Below, one piece after another: positions 19,009-27,285 of a DNA stretch of 64,000 bases. The number at the start of each line of letters is the position of its first letter. Position 1 is the first letter of the stretch. The notes under the pieces are model-generated. The model did no database searches. It was not told where the DNA came from and saw only the letters and a list, made by a program, of their open reading frames with translations. This DNA comes from Salinivirga cyanobacteriivorans (lineage in GTDB: Bacteria > Bacteroidota > Bacteroidia > Bacteroidales > Salinivirgaceae), in the NCBI RefSeq assembly GCF_001443605.1, contig NZ_CP013118.1:1809501-1873500 (forward strand). Direction: 5' to 3'. Both the position numbers and the translations under genes were made by a program.

Positions 19009-19834
19009 GATAGCTCTGCTTTACCTGTGCAATAAAATTGTCGACATTTTCGGGGCGTGGTGGTTTACCATGCCAGGTATAATCATTTTCTATTTCAGCC
19101 ACACCCGCACCCATTTTGGTGTGCGCAATAATAACCTGGGGTTGGTTTGTTTTCTCCTTAACGACCTCAAAACATCTCAGAATATCAATAATATCATTTC
19201 CATCACATTCGTGTACTTTCCAGTTAAAGGCTCTCCACTTATCGGCCAATGGTTCAACACCCATAACCTGCTCTGTGGGGCCATCAATTTGCACCCCGTT
19301 TCGGTCAACTATGGCCACCATATTATCTAGTTGATAATTACCTGCAGCCATTGCTGCTTCCCAGATAGAACCTTCCTGAAGTTCGCCATCCCCATGAATG
19401 GAAAAAATACGATGTCTGGCACCATTATGCCTGGCAGCCAAGGCCATTCCCAGTGCTATACTGAGTCCCTGCCCCAGCGATCCGGCGGAAGTTTCAAGCC
19501 CCGGCGTGTGGTGATCAGTGGCAGGATGGCCTTGCAGCCTCGAACCAAGTTTTCTTAAGGTAGCAAGCTCTTCAATGGGAAAATAACCGCAATGGGCAAG
19601 CGTTGTATAAAAAATTGGGGCTACATGCCCTATAGAAAGTACTAACCGGTCTCTATTCTCCCATTTAGGATTTTCCGGCTTGTGATTGAGTTCTTTAAAA
19701 TAAAGTGAGGTAAAAACATCGGCGAGACCTAAGCTGCCACCCAGATGCCCGGAGCCAGCAGCAGCGAGCGATTTAATTACGCTGATACGTATTTCCATGG
19801 CTTTTTCTCTGAGTTGCCTTACCGATAATTTCAT
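18995..19834 (-). CDS. Transketolase, N-terminal subunit
   Basis: The 279-residue N-terminal half of a split transketolase. It has GSGHLGGSLGLADV and GHVAPIFYTTLAHCG near the start, the glycine-rich GLSIALGMALA, and the thiamine-diphosphate/metal motif HGDGELQEG followed about 20 residues on by MVAIVDRNGVQIDGP. It forms the cofactor site together with the C-terminal subunit. The gene leads the three-gene operon (transketolase N, transketolase C, PurF-like), which would supply ribose phosphate towards PRPP. The gap to the SPOR gene upstream is 13 bases, so that gene may be in the same transcript. Confidence 0.92.
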   Translation of the reverse strand: MKLSVRQLREKAMEIRISVIKSLAAAGSGHLGGSLGLADVFTSLYFKELNHKPENPKWENRDRLVLSIGHVAPIFYTTLAHCGYFPIEELATLRKLGSRLQGHPATDHHTPGLETSAGSLGQGLSIALGMALAARHNGARHRIFSIHGDGELQEGSIWEAAMAAGNYQLDNMVAIVDRNGVQIDGPTEQVMGVEPLADKWRAFNWKVHECDGNDIIDILRCFEVVKEKTNQPQVIIAHTKMGAGVAEIENDYTWHGKPPRPENVDNFIAQVKQSYHENS

Positions 19835-19847
19835 GTTTTTTGCATTC

Positions 19848-20321
19848 TTACGGTTTTATATCTCGTTTTAGCTCCGGGTAATTAATCCGCGTTTTCACAA
19901 TATAACTATCCGGGAAAATATCGACGATATTTCGATAATCTTCAAGTGCTTCATGGCGGTTGCGGTAATCACCGACACGAACCTTTATAAACGGAGGTTC
20001 ATAGGTTGAATACACGCGTACCGGGTCAAACTCGGGAAATTCCGATAAAAACTTTATACGAATATCTTTTGAACGATCTCGCGAATCGTTTCCAAAGCTA
20101 CTAAAAATCTGTATTCTGTAACCATTCGAAATACCCCTCCGCCTTTGGTGTATTTTCACGTCTCTGTCCACAAGCAATCGCACAAGTGGATCCTGGTGTA
20201 TATTTACCTCGCCTTTACCACCGGTTGTATCTCTGAATATTTTAAAAATTGAGGCCGTATCGCTTTGCGCTAGAGTAGCAAAAGGCAAAATCATCATTAT
20301 GATGAATAGTTTAAATTTCAT
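19848..20321 (-). CDS. Secreted SPOR-domain protein
   Basis: A small envelope protein of 157 residues. The ATG at 20321 is preferred to one 27 bases upstream because it starts directly with a signal peptide (MKFKLFIIMMILPFATLAQS, cleavage about residue 19). The C-terminal 75 residues (NGYRIQIFSSFGNDSRDRS through VRVGDYRNRHEALEDYRNI) form a SPOR domain, a fold that binds denuded peptidoglycan glycan strands. The middle is basic and unstructured-looking. It may act in cell-wall remodelling or division. It lies upstream of, and may be co-transcribed with, the transketolase genes. Confidence 0.82.
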   Translation of the reverse strand: MKFKLFIIMMILPFATLAQSDTASIFKIFRDTTGGKGEVNIHQDPLVRLLVDRDVKIHQRRRGISNGYRIQIFSSFGNDSRDRSKDIRIKFLSEFPEFDPVRVYSTYEPPFIKVRVGDYRNRHEALEDYRNIVDIFPDSYIVKTRINYPELKRDIKP

Positions 20322-20571
20322 GTTTTGACGCTTACTTAAATTTTTCAATCGACAATTTCATTAATGTCATATAATGGTTTTTTATCTATTACAAAACAGA
20401 ACTAATCGTTCCTTCCATTTCTTAATATATCAATCTATTAACAAATACTGCAAAAGCTATTTACCTGTGATTTCAAAATTGTTAAAGATCAATTACAAGC
20501 CCAAAATCATATAACGATTTTAGCTGTACAAACGTACAAAATAATTCAATTGTATGTATAAAGAAAATGCA

Positions 20572-21399
20572 TCAATAGGGTTGAATGCTTAGCACAGGTA
20601 TGGGGGAATGATTTACCATTTGCTGTGCATATGGGCCAAGCCAGATATTCTTTGTACTTTCTGATTGCTCGGTCATGATGGAGATGAGGTCTGCATCTTT
20701 ACGCAGGGCATAATCAATTGTGATATCAGTAAGATTATTACCTGTAATTGCTTCATGCAGGTAATCAATATCATTATTCTCGAGAAACCTGGCAACCTGG
20801 TTGGCATAATCATTAATACGTTGCAACACATTTTCTTTTTTAGTATCAGCGACCTGCAACAGATGCACTTCGGCATTAAATTCCTTTGCGATACGGGCAG
20901 TGTATGGTATTTTTTGCCGTGTTTCAGGCGTATCGTCTATTGGCAAAACAATGCGGTTTATTTGGTGTCTTTTGTAAGAATTGCGTAAGCTTAGAACAGG
21001 ACATGGGGAGTTATTGACAACTTTGTAGGCATTGCTACCGAGCCATAATTCCTCAAAACCACTTGTCCCGTGTGATCCGATAACAATTAGTTCTGCTTCA
21101 CCATATTTTGCCTGGTTTGCAATCTCGTTGTATACTTTGCCGCTTCTGATACGAAAATCCAGATTGTGATGTGCCTTTGGTTTGTATTGTTCTACTAGCT
21201 TTTTAAGGTTATTAATTACGGTCTCATTTTTTACATCAATCAGGTTTGTGAGCGAGAAATTGCGCTGATAGAAAACGGCATCTTTTATGACGTGTATCAT
21301 TCGCACGTCGTGCCCCATTTCATTGGCAAAAGCAATGGCCATTTCAAGGGCATTAACAGAATCTTCACTAAAATCTACAGGAACCAATACGTGCTTCAT
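20572..21399 (-). CDS. Tandem universal stress protein
   Basis: Two UspA domains in one 275-residue chain. The first (MKHVLVPVDFSEDSVNALEMA) ends with the ATP-binding signature GSHGTSGFEELWLGSNAYKV; the second (NRIVLPIDDTPETRQKIPY) ends with a degenerate version (NIWLGPYAQQMVNHSPIPVLS), so probably only the first binds ATP. The start could be 9 bases upstream (21408), but the ATG at 21399 begins at the conserved first strand. Such proteins respond to starvation or stress in the cytoplasm. It stands alone, with 250 bases of featureless AT-rich sequence on its 3' side. Confidence 0.9.
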   Translation of the reverse strand: MKHVLVPVDFSEDSVNALEMAIAFANEMGHDVRMIHVIKDAVFYQRNFSLTNLIDVKNETVINNLKKLVEQYKPKAHHNLDFRIRSGKVYNEIANQAKYGEAELIVIGSHGTSGFEELWLGSNAYKVVNNSPCPVLSLRNSYKRHQINRIVLPIDDTPETRQKIPYTARIAKEFNAEVHLLQVADTKKENVLQRINDYANQVARFLENNDIDYLHEAITGNNLTDITIDYALRKDADLISIMTEQSESTKNIWLGPYAQQMVNHSPIPVLSIQPY

Positions 21400-21501
21400 G
21401 TCATACAAGTTTACTTGACGATTCTAAAGTGCAATTTTCAGATTTCGCTTTGCAGCGTTCTGCCTATAAATATAATGAAAAGCGTTAATTTCACCAAACA
21501 A

Positions 21502-21529
21502 AAAAAGGGAAGCCATGGCCTCCCTTTTT
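21502..21529 (-). terminator. Terminator of the TolQ/ExbD operon
   Basis: A nearly symmetrical hairpin with arms AAAAAGGGA and TCCCTTTTT around a GCC/GGC inner stem. Read on the minus strand it ends in a run of T, 18 bases past the stop of the last ExbD gene. It could also work on the plus strand, but no plus-strand gene needs it. Confidence 0.8.
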
Positions 21530-21547
21530 AAGTAATCTATATCCGTA

Positions 21548-22021
21548 TTATTGGATTTTCTTTTTCGTAGAATAGTTAATTTTCAGTGCATTGGCTTTAC
21601 GCAGTTCCTGTTTAATATCTGTAACGATACCCATTCTAACATCCTCATCAATTTTTAATGAAGTAGTCATAAACGGACGTTCGTTTTCATCGCGAGCTTC
21701 GCGCTCTGCGGCAATATAATCAGGAATATCTTTTACTTGCTTAAAGGCATCATTGAGCTGAATACGTGGTTCTGAACCAAAGAACTTCTGATAGTTGCGT
21801 TTAGGTTTACCAACGTATATATAACTTACGAGTGATTTTTTCTTAAGCTTGGTAAGTTCAGTAGCTTCGGGTACAGAAACCTGTACTTTAAGCTCTGTTT
21901 CACGCATTGTGGTACTTACCATGAAAAAGAAAAGCAACATAAACACAATATCAGGCAACGAAGCTGTATTGATTCCGGGTGTACCGCCCGATTTACCTTT
22001 TCTTTCAAATTTTGAAGCCAT
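21548..22021 (-). CDS. ExbD/TolR-family protein (second copy)
   Basis: A 157-residue ExbD/TolR-type protein: short basic N-terminus, one membrane helix carrying the proton-relay aspartate (NTASLPDIVFMLLFFFMV) and a periplasmic domain (KIDEDVRMGIVTDIKQELRKA). With the TolQ-like protein it would form a proton-driven motor that energises outer-membrane processes. It follows the other ExbD gene by 2 bases and ends at a terminator. The target process is unknown; Bacteroidota often have several such systems. Confidence 0.9.
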   Translation of the reverse strand: MASKFERKGKSGGTPGINTASLPDIVFMLLFFFMVSTTMRETELKVQVSVPEATELTKLKKKSLVSYIYVGKPKRNYQKFFGSEPRIQLNDAFKQVKDIPDYIAAEREARDENERPFMTTSLKIDEDVRMGIVTDIKQELRKANALKINYSTKKKIQ

Positions 22022-22023
22022 AA

Positions 22024-22674
22024 TTATTCTCCTATGTTTTTAGGTTCAGCCTCTGAAATACGTTGAGGGATAGCTGCACGAATGGCATCAACATCTGCCT
22101 CATTACTAAGTTCGTCGTATGGTTTTTGAAACATACGCATCGACAGTTCATTACGTGCCTCGTTATAAGCGGCTACCAACTCATTTTGTACTTCGATATA
22201 GCGTTTGTATGAGGTTCCGCGGTCGTTCTGTAAGGAAATTACACCTTTAGAAACCGGGTATCCATCGGGATAACGCTGCTCAAAAAGCTTATGTGGCACT
22301 TTTTTAGGCAAGTCGCTACCGGGGTAAAACTCCGGATTCTTAACTTTCACTACCTCATATTTTTTCTCAGGCAAATTCTCCGCATTTCCGGGGTTGGTAA
22401 TAAACTCTTTAGTTTTCTCTCTAAGGTTATTTACCAACATTTGTTCACCGTTTACGAGCAATCTGTCCTGTTTATTGATCAAGACGATCAAAAGGTTTCG
22501 CTCCTTAATTTTGTTCTCTTCCTTTTGCTGCTGCTCTTCAGGCATGGGTGGCAACTGCCTTGCCAAACCGGAGTCAGTATCCATTGTAGTGGTCACAAGG
22601 AAGAAAATCAAGAGCAAAAACGCAATGTCGGCCATTGATCCTGCATTGATTTCTTGTTTATTTTGACGAGCCAT
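22024..22674 (-). CDS. ExbD/TolR-family protein (first copy)
   Basis: A 216-residue ExbD/TolR-type protein, longer than usual. The membrane helix with conserved aspartate is NAGSMADIAFLLLIFFLVTT (residues 11-30); the following periplasmic part contains a charged stretch (EEQQQKEENKIKERN) and a strand-rich domain (LLIVLINKQDRLLVNGEQ). An insert after residue 90 makes it longer than its neighbour. Two unequal ExbD proteins encoded after one TolQ-like gene is a recurrent Bacteroidota arrangement and suggests a mixed dimer in one motor complex. Confidence 0.88.
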   Translation of the reverse strand: MARQNKQEINAGSMADIAFLLLIFFLVTTTMDTDSGLARQLPPMPEEQQQKEENKIKERNLLIVLINKQDRLLVNGEQMLVNNLREKTKEFITNPGNAENLPEKKYEVVKVKNPEFYPGSDLPKKVPHKLFEQRYPDGYPVSKGVISLQNDRGTSYKRYIEVQNELVAAYNEARNELSMRMFQKPYDELSNEADVDAIRAAIPQRISEAEPKNIGE

Positions 22675-22718
22675 AAACTTCTTTTTTTAAACTCACCTTT
22701 TGGGGTGAATTCAATTCA

Positions 22719-23219
22719 TTATTTAAAAGCGCCTCGAATCTCAGTATATAATATACCGAGTACAGCTAGAGCAAAAAACAGGTACATTGAAAATAGTCCG
22801 GTACCAACACTTTGTGACACAAATGGTGTAATGTCGAATTTCTCAGCACCGAAGAACTGAGGAATTTCGTCAGAAGACAATAAGAAAGCCACAAAGATAA
22901 CAGCAGCCAAAACTAACAATGAAACTAAGCTACGCTTGGCTGTTTTTGCACTTTTGAATATGTTGACAATACTGAATAATATTGTTGAAAGGGTAGCCAG
23001 ACCTATCAAAAGGTACACTACCAGCACAAAATTATCCAGTGATGATCCCATTTGCTCCATAGTGAATTTGGTTTTTTCCAATGGAATCTGAATAGATTCG
23101 GGTACAGGCTCCATTGTAACGACTGTATAGTAATACAGCACACCAAAAACTATCGAAATCGCAAATAAGATATACGATAATATACTGGTTATTTTAGAAA
23201 TACGATCAGACATAGTCAA
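22719..23219 (-). CDS. Four-helix membrane protein of the TolQ/ExbD operon
   Basis: I do not recognise a named family. The 166 residues hold four strong membrane helices (about 11-31, 62-86, 96-114 and 139-158) with a short soluble loop after the first. It lies between the TolQ-like gene (8-base gap) and the ExbD genes (44-base gap), so it is probably an accessory part of the same motor. No charged residue stands out inside the helices that would make it a proton carrier itself. Confidence 0.75.
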   Translation of the reverse strand: MTMSDRISKITSILSYILFAISIVFGVLYYYTVVTMEPVPESIQIPLEKTKFTMEQMGSSLDNFVLVVYLLIGLATLSTILFSIVNIFKSAKTAKRSLVSLLVLAAVIFVAFLLSSDEIPQFFGAEKFDITPFVSQSVGTGLFSMYLFFALAVLGILYTEIRGAFK

Positions 23220-23227
23220 TCAGATTA

Positions 23228-24064
23228 TTATTTTTTCACATACTTGGTAATAATATCTACAAGAGAGATGGAAGCATCTTCCATATTGTTTACAATAGCA
23301 TCGATTTTAGATACGATGTAATTGTAGAATACCTGAAGAATCATGGCTACAATAAGACCAGATACTGTAGTAATAAGAGCCACTTTAATACCTCCGGCAA
23401 CGAGTGATGGTGAGATATCACCGGCAGCTTCAATAGAGTCAAATGCGCCGATCATACCAATAACCGTACCCATAAAACCAAGCATAGGAGCAAGTGCGAT
23501 GAAAAGTGAAATCCAGGTAAGACCTTTTTCAAGTAGTCCCATCTGAACGCTACCATAGGAGATAACAGACTTTTCAACAACTTCTATACCTTCGTCGATA
23601 CGACTAAGACCCTGATAGAAAATTGAAGCAACTGGTCCGCGTGTATTGCGGCAAATTTCTTTAGCAGCTTCTACACCTTCGTTTTCAAGGGCTTGTTCTA
23701 CATCTTCCAGTAGTTTTTCTGTGTTTGTTGAAGCAAGGTTAAGATAAATAATCCTTTCAATGGCCAAAGCCAGACCAAAAATCAAAGCAAGCAATACAAC
23801 ACCCATAAATCCGGCACCACCTTCAATGAATTTTTGCTTCAATACCTGGTGGATATTTCCGTCGGTTGTTTCTTCCTCAGCAGCCTCATCTGTGGCAGCC
23901 ATTTCGTCGGCAGCTACATCAGCCGTTTCTTCTGCTGCTGCAGTGTCGCTCACTTGTTCTGTTTGAGTTGTATCAGCTTCGGTTTCATCCTGTGCAAGGA
24001 CCATGCTGGATGCACCAAAAGTAAGCATCCCAAAAACAGCGATTAATGCAAGTAACTTTCTCAT
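23228..24064 (-). CDS. MotA/TolQ/ExbB proton-channel family protein with signal peptide
   Basis: The 278-residue chain starts with a signal peptide (MRKLLALIAVFGMLTFGASS) and an unusual 45-residue acidic, Ala/Thr-rich region, and then has the three-helix MotA/TolQ/ExbB core: helix 1 near FMGVVLLALIFGLALAIERI, and the paired helices in WISLFIALAPMLGFMGTVIG and KVALITTVSGLIVAMILQVF, with the conserved LxGTVxG/T pattern. It is the motor stator that works with the two ExbD proteins. It leads the four-gene operon, which ends at the hairpin near 21.5 kb. The acidic leader may face the periplasm. Confidence 0.9.
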   Translation of the reverse strand: MRKLLALIAVFGMLTFGASSMVLAQDETEADTTQTEQVSDTAAAEETADVAADEMAATDEAAEEETTDGNIHQVLKQKFIEGGAGFMGVVLLALIFGLALAIERIIYLNLASTNTEKLLEDVEQALENEGVEAAKEICRNTRGPVASIFYQGLSRIDEGIEVVEKSVISYGSVQMGLLEKGLTWISLFIALAPMLGFMGTVIGMIGAFDSIEAAGDISPSLVAGGIKVALITTVSGLIVAMILQVFYNYIVSKIDAIVNNMEDASISLVDIITKYVKK

Positions 24065-24138
24065 GGTTTAAAATTTAGATTTAGTTTTAATGTTCAATCC
24101 GTTGTCAAAATTAATTAGTTTTTATCGAATATCAAAAG

Positions 24139-24225
24139 CGGAGGAAGTGGGATTCGAACCCACGATACCCTCTCGGGTAAACACGCTTTCCAGGCGTGCG
24201 CCTTAAGCCACTCGGCCATCCCTCC
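24139..24225 (-). tRNA. tRNA-Ser (anticodon GGA)
   Basis: An 87-base class II tRNA. Read on the minus strand, the acceptor arm GGAGGGA pairs with TTCCTCC (one G-T pair), discriminator base G, then the D arm, an anticodon loop CTGGAAA giving GGA, a long variable arm (TACCCGAGAGGGTA), and the T loop GTTCGAATC. CCA is not encoded. The long variable arm and G discriminator fit serine. Confidence 0.96.
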
Positions 24226-24275
24226 GTTTCGCGCAATATACACGCTAAAAACAAGCGGCAAATTACAAAAAATTA

Positions 24276-25325
24276 TCATTCCTCCATGATTAAATTTGTA
24301 TTTATTTCCCCGCTCAAAGATTTTTTAAAACATGCCGAGGCTTCATCTCTGTTCATATTTTTCCCCAGGACATACATCAGTTTTGTAATAGCTGCTTCAA
24401 GACTCATATCGTATCCACTCCACACACCTGCGTCGATCAATCCTTTACTGCTCTCATATTTTCCCATTTTCACACCACCGGCCCGGCACTGTGTTACATT
24501 AAGAACGTATACACCATTGTTTACAGTATGTTTCATTACATCTGTGAACCATTTATCGGTCATTACATTACCCGAACCGTAGGATTGAAGCACCAATCCC
24601 TTAAGTCCGTCCATGTTACATATTTGTTCAACCACCTGTTTGGTAATACCGGGAAAGAGCCTTAACATGGCTATGGATTGATCAAAAGTTTTATGAAAAG
24701 TTGGTTTTTTTTGTGAGCTTATGGGCAAAATGGCATTGTGATGATAATGAATATCGATGCCTGCTTCGGCCAGTGCCGGATAATTATCGGACCGGAATGC
24801 ATAAAAATATTCGGCATTGTGCTTGGTAGTTCTGTTTCCTCTGAAAAGTTGATTTTCAAAATAAACACTTACTTCGGGCACAATGGCTTTGCCATTTTTT
24901 TGGTCTGCGGCAATTTCAATCGAAGTAATCAGATTTTCTTTACCATCGGTTCTGATGGTACCAATAGGAAGTTGTGAACCCGTAAATACTATTGGCTTGG
25001 ACAAATGCTGCAAAATAAAACTCATTGCAGATGCACTGTAGGCCATTGTATCGGTACCCTGCAAGACTACAAACCCATCGTATTTTTCATAGTTATCATA
25101 AATAATTTGTGCCATTTTAATCCAATACTCAGGCCTCATGTCTGAACTGTCAATTATTGGATTGAAGGTAATGGCATGCAAATCGACACCTAGCTTTTGT
25201 AATTCCGGCACCTGGCTCGCCATATGTTCAAAATTAAATGGCATTAATGCGCCCGTGGCAGGGTTATTCACCATACCAATGGTGCCGCCTGTATAGAGTA
25301 ATAATATTCGAGGTTGACTACTCAT
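24276..25325 (-). CDS. ansA: Type I L-asparaginase
   Basis: A cytoplasmic-type asparaginase of 349 residues hydrolysing asparagine to aspartate and ammonia. The first catalytic threonine is in LLYTGGTIGMV near the N-terminus; the second set is in VLQGTDTMAYSASAM (about 92-106, Thr-Asp), followed by ENLITSIEIA and VLQSYGSGN. There is no signal peptide, which fits type I. The start overlaps the tatD stop by four bases (ATGA). Upstream in the same direction are tatD and dprA; tRNA-Ser follows downstream. Confidence 0.93.
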   Translation of the reverse strand: MSSQPRILLLYTGGTIGMVNNPATGALMPFNFEHMASQVPELQKLGVDLHAITFNPIIDSSDMRPEYWIKMAQIIYDNYEKYDGFVVLQGTDTMAYSASAMSFILQHLSKPIVFTGSQLPIGTIRTDGKENLITSIEIAADQKNGKAIVPEVSVYFENQLFRGNRTTKHNAEYFYAFRSDNYPALAEAGIDIHYHHNAILPISSQKKPTFHKTFDQSIAMLRLFPGITKQVVEQICNMDGLKGLVLQSYGSGNVMTDKWFTDVMKHTVNNGVYVLNVTQCRAGGVKMGKYESSKGLIDAGVWSGYDMSLEAAITKLMYVLGKNMNRDEASACFKKSLSGEINTNLIMEE

Positions 25326-26089
25326 AGCTTAAACAGTTTTTGAGCATTGGCCGTTGTAATTTTTTCGATTTCCGACACATCCACTTGCTTGTTCATGGCA
25401 AGTTTATCTGCTACATAGCGCACATAAGCACTTTCGTTGCGCTTACCTCTTTTTGGTGTTGGGGCAAGGTATGGGCTGTCCGTTTCAAGTATAAGTTTTT
25501 CAATTGGTTGCCTGGCAATTATTTCGCCTACCCCTGAATTCTTAAAGGTAGATATGCCCCCTACACCAAGATAAAAGCCCATCGCTATAGCTTTTTCTGC
25601 ATGTTGATCAGAACCCGCAAAACTATGCAACACGCCCTTCAGATTTGAGTTCTTATATTCGGATAAAACCTCAAGAATTTCATCGAATGAGTCCCGTGCA
25701 TGCACTACAATAGGTAAATCATAATGAAGTGCCATTTCTATTTGAGACTTAAAAGCCTTAACCTGCTCTTTATAAAATGTGCTATCCCAATAAAGATCAA
25801 TACCAATTTCTCCTATGGCACAAAATTTACCATGCTGCAATTTATCGGCTACTATGGCTAATTCAGATTCGTAATCAGCTTTGACAGACGTGGGATGCAG
25901 CCCCATCATTGGCAATAATTTATTTGGATATTTTGAAACCAGATTTAATAGGGGCTCGATAGATTCAGAGTCGATATTGGGCAATAATATTTTCTCTATT
26001 CCATTTTCTGTGGCCCGCTGCATTACCTCATCAATATCATCATTGAATTCGGGCAGATATAAATGGGCATGCGTATCTATTAGCGACAT
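25322..26089 (-). CDS. tatD: TatD-family metal-dependent hydrolase/DNase
   Basis: A 255-residue TIM-barrel metallohydrolase. Metal-binding motifs are DTHAHLYLPEF at the start (HxH), GEIGIDLYW (Glu), LVHARDS (His), LHSFAGS (His) and ETDSPYLAP (Asp). The family comprises 3'-5' exonucleases acting in DNA repair; the exact substrate here is inferred. It sits directly after dprA (3-base gap) and overlaps ansA by four bases, so the three are probably one transcript. Confidence 0.92.
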   Translation of the reverse strand: MSLIDTHAHLYLPEFNDDIDEVMQRATENGIEKILLPNIDSESIEPLLNLVSKYPNKLLPMMGLHPTSVKADYESELAIVADKLQHGKFCAIGEIGIDLYWDSTFYKEQVKAFKSQIEMALHYDLPIVVHARDSFDEILEVLSEYKNSNLKGVLHSFAGSDQHAEKAIAMGFYLGVGGISTFKNSGVGEIIARQPIEKLILETDSPYLAPTPKRGKRNESAYVRYVADKLAMNKQVDVSEIEKITTANAQKLFKL

Positions 26090-26092
26090 AAA

Positions 26093-27211
26093 TTAAACAG
26101 ATTTTGTATATTGATTACCCGGCAAAGACTTTACCATATTTTTCAATTCAAGACCTAACAACACACCCGATATATGGCTCACGGGCAAAGCAAGCTTAGC
26201 TGCCAAATAATCGACCGCTACAACTCCATCTTCAACAATAAGTTCCATAATGGTGCGCTCTTGCGGACTCAAACCCTCGAAAAGAGAAGTTTGAACAGGT
26301 TCTGAAACAGCCGTTTCCGGGGCCCAGTTCATAACATACTCAATATCAGAAACTGTTTCGAGCAAAGCCGCCTTTTGCGTTTTAATAATTTTATTGCAAC
26401 CCGCTGAGTAGGTATCGCCAACTTTTCCGGGGAAAGCAAAAACATCACGATTGTATGAGAAGGCCATATCTGCAGTTATCAACGAACCGCCCCTTTCACC
26501 AGATTCGGCAACAATAAGGGCATCAACCATTCCGGCTATTACACGATTTCGTGTAACGAAATTCCCTCGATCGGGTTTGGTCCCTTTTGGAAACTCGGTA
26601 ATAACACCTCCGTTTTTCAACATCTTTTTTACAATATTGCGGTGCGATGATGGATAAATAACATCGGAACCACTTCCCATAACGCCCACAGTTGGGAGTC
26701 CATTCTCGAGGGCTGCTTTATGTGCAGCAATATCAATCCCGTAGGCCAAACCACTCACAATTAAAACCTGATGCTGGTGCGCAGCCAAATCCTCAATTAG
26801 TCTTTCGACGAGGCTGGTTCCGTAAACAGTGGCTTTTCGTGTACCAACTATACCAATTATTTTCCGATAATTCAGATCAATATTACCCTGGCAAAAAAGT
26901 ACAACTGGTGCATCTTTACAATGTTTAAGCCTTTGGGGATAATCCGGATCCAGGTACGACAGTACTTTGATATTGTGTTTTTGACAAAAAGCCAGTTCAG
27001 CATCCGCACTTTCAAGAGTTTTACTATTGCCCAATGCTCCATAAAGTTTAGGGTGCAATCTGGGAATATCTTTCAGCTGCTTTTGATTCAAATAAAATGC
27101 CTCACGGGCAGAGCCGGCAAAATCGATCAGCTTGCGTAAAGTGGCTGGCCCAACTCCTTCTATCATCTGTAAGGCCAGTAGAAACTTCTGCTCTGATTTG
27201 CTTTTTGACAT
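26093..27211 (-). CDS. dprA: DNA-processing protein DprA
   Basis: It binds single-stranded DNA and loads RecA during uptake of DNA. The 372 residues contain an N-terminal HhH-like segment (MIEGVGPATLRKLIDFAGS), the DprA Rossmann domain (GIVGTRKATVYG, VSGLAYGIDIAAH, GSGSDVIYPSSH, NRVIAG, GGSLITADMAF) and a C-terminal winged-helix segment (LSPQERTIMELIVEDG). An in-frame ATG at 27250 is rejected because it lies inside the terminator of the upstream gene; 27211 starts the family-like sequence. Confidence 0.93.
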   Translation of the reverse strand: MSKSKSEQKFLLALQMIEGVGPATLRKLIDFAGSAREAFYLNQKQLKDIPRLHPKLYGALGNSKTLESADAELAFCQKHNIKVLSYLDPDYPQRLKHCKDAPVVLFCQGNIDLNYRKIIGIVGTRKATVYGTSLVERLIEDLAAHQHQVLIVSGLAYGIDIAAHKAALENGLPTVGVMGSGSDVIYPSSHRNIVKKMLKNGGVITEFPKGTKPDRGNFVTRNRVIAGMVDALIVAESGERGGSLITADMAFSYNRDVFAFPGKVGDTYSAGCNKIIKTQKAALLETVSDIEYVMNWAPETAVSEPVQTSLFEGLSPQERTIMELIVEDGVVAVDYLAAKLALPVSHISGVLLGLELKNMVKSLPGNQYTKSV

Positions 27212-27220
27212 TTTTTGATA

Positions 27221-27265
27221 TAAAAAAGAGGTTGAGGGATTGCCACGCAATTCACTTCAACCTCT
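27221..27265 (-). terminator. Terminator between ppiD and dprA
   Basis: The 9-base arms 27227-27235 and 27257-27265 pair exactly, with a further ATTG/CAAT pair inside the loop. On the minus strand the stem is followed by a T run. It lies 21 bases after the ppiD stop and also excludes a dprA start at 27250. Confidence 0.85.
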
Positions 27266-27285
27266 GTTTTGATTATGTTAATATT

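Noticed and set aside
27212..27250. Upstream start for dprA
   Set aside because: The ATG falls inside the terminator hairpin of ppiD, and the added residues do not fit the family.
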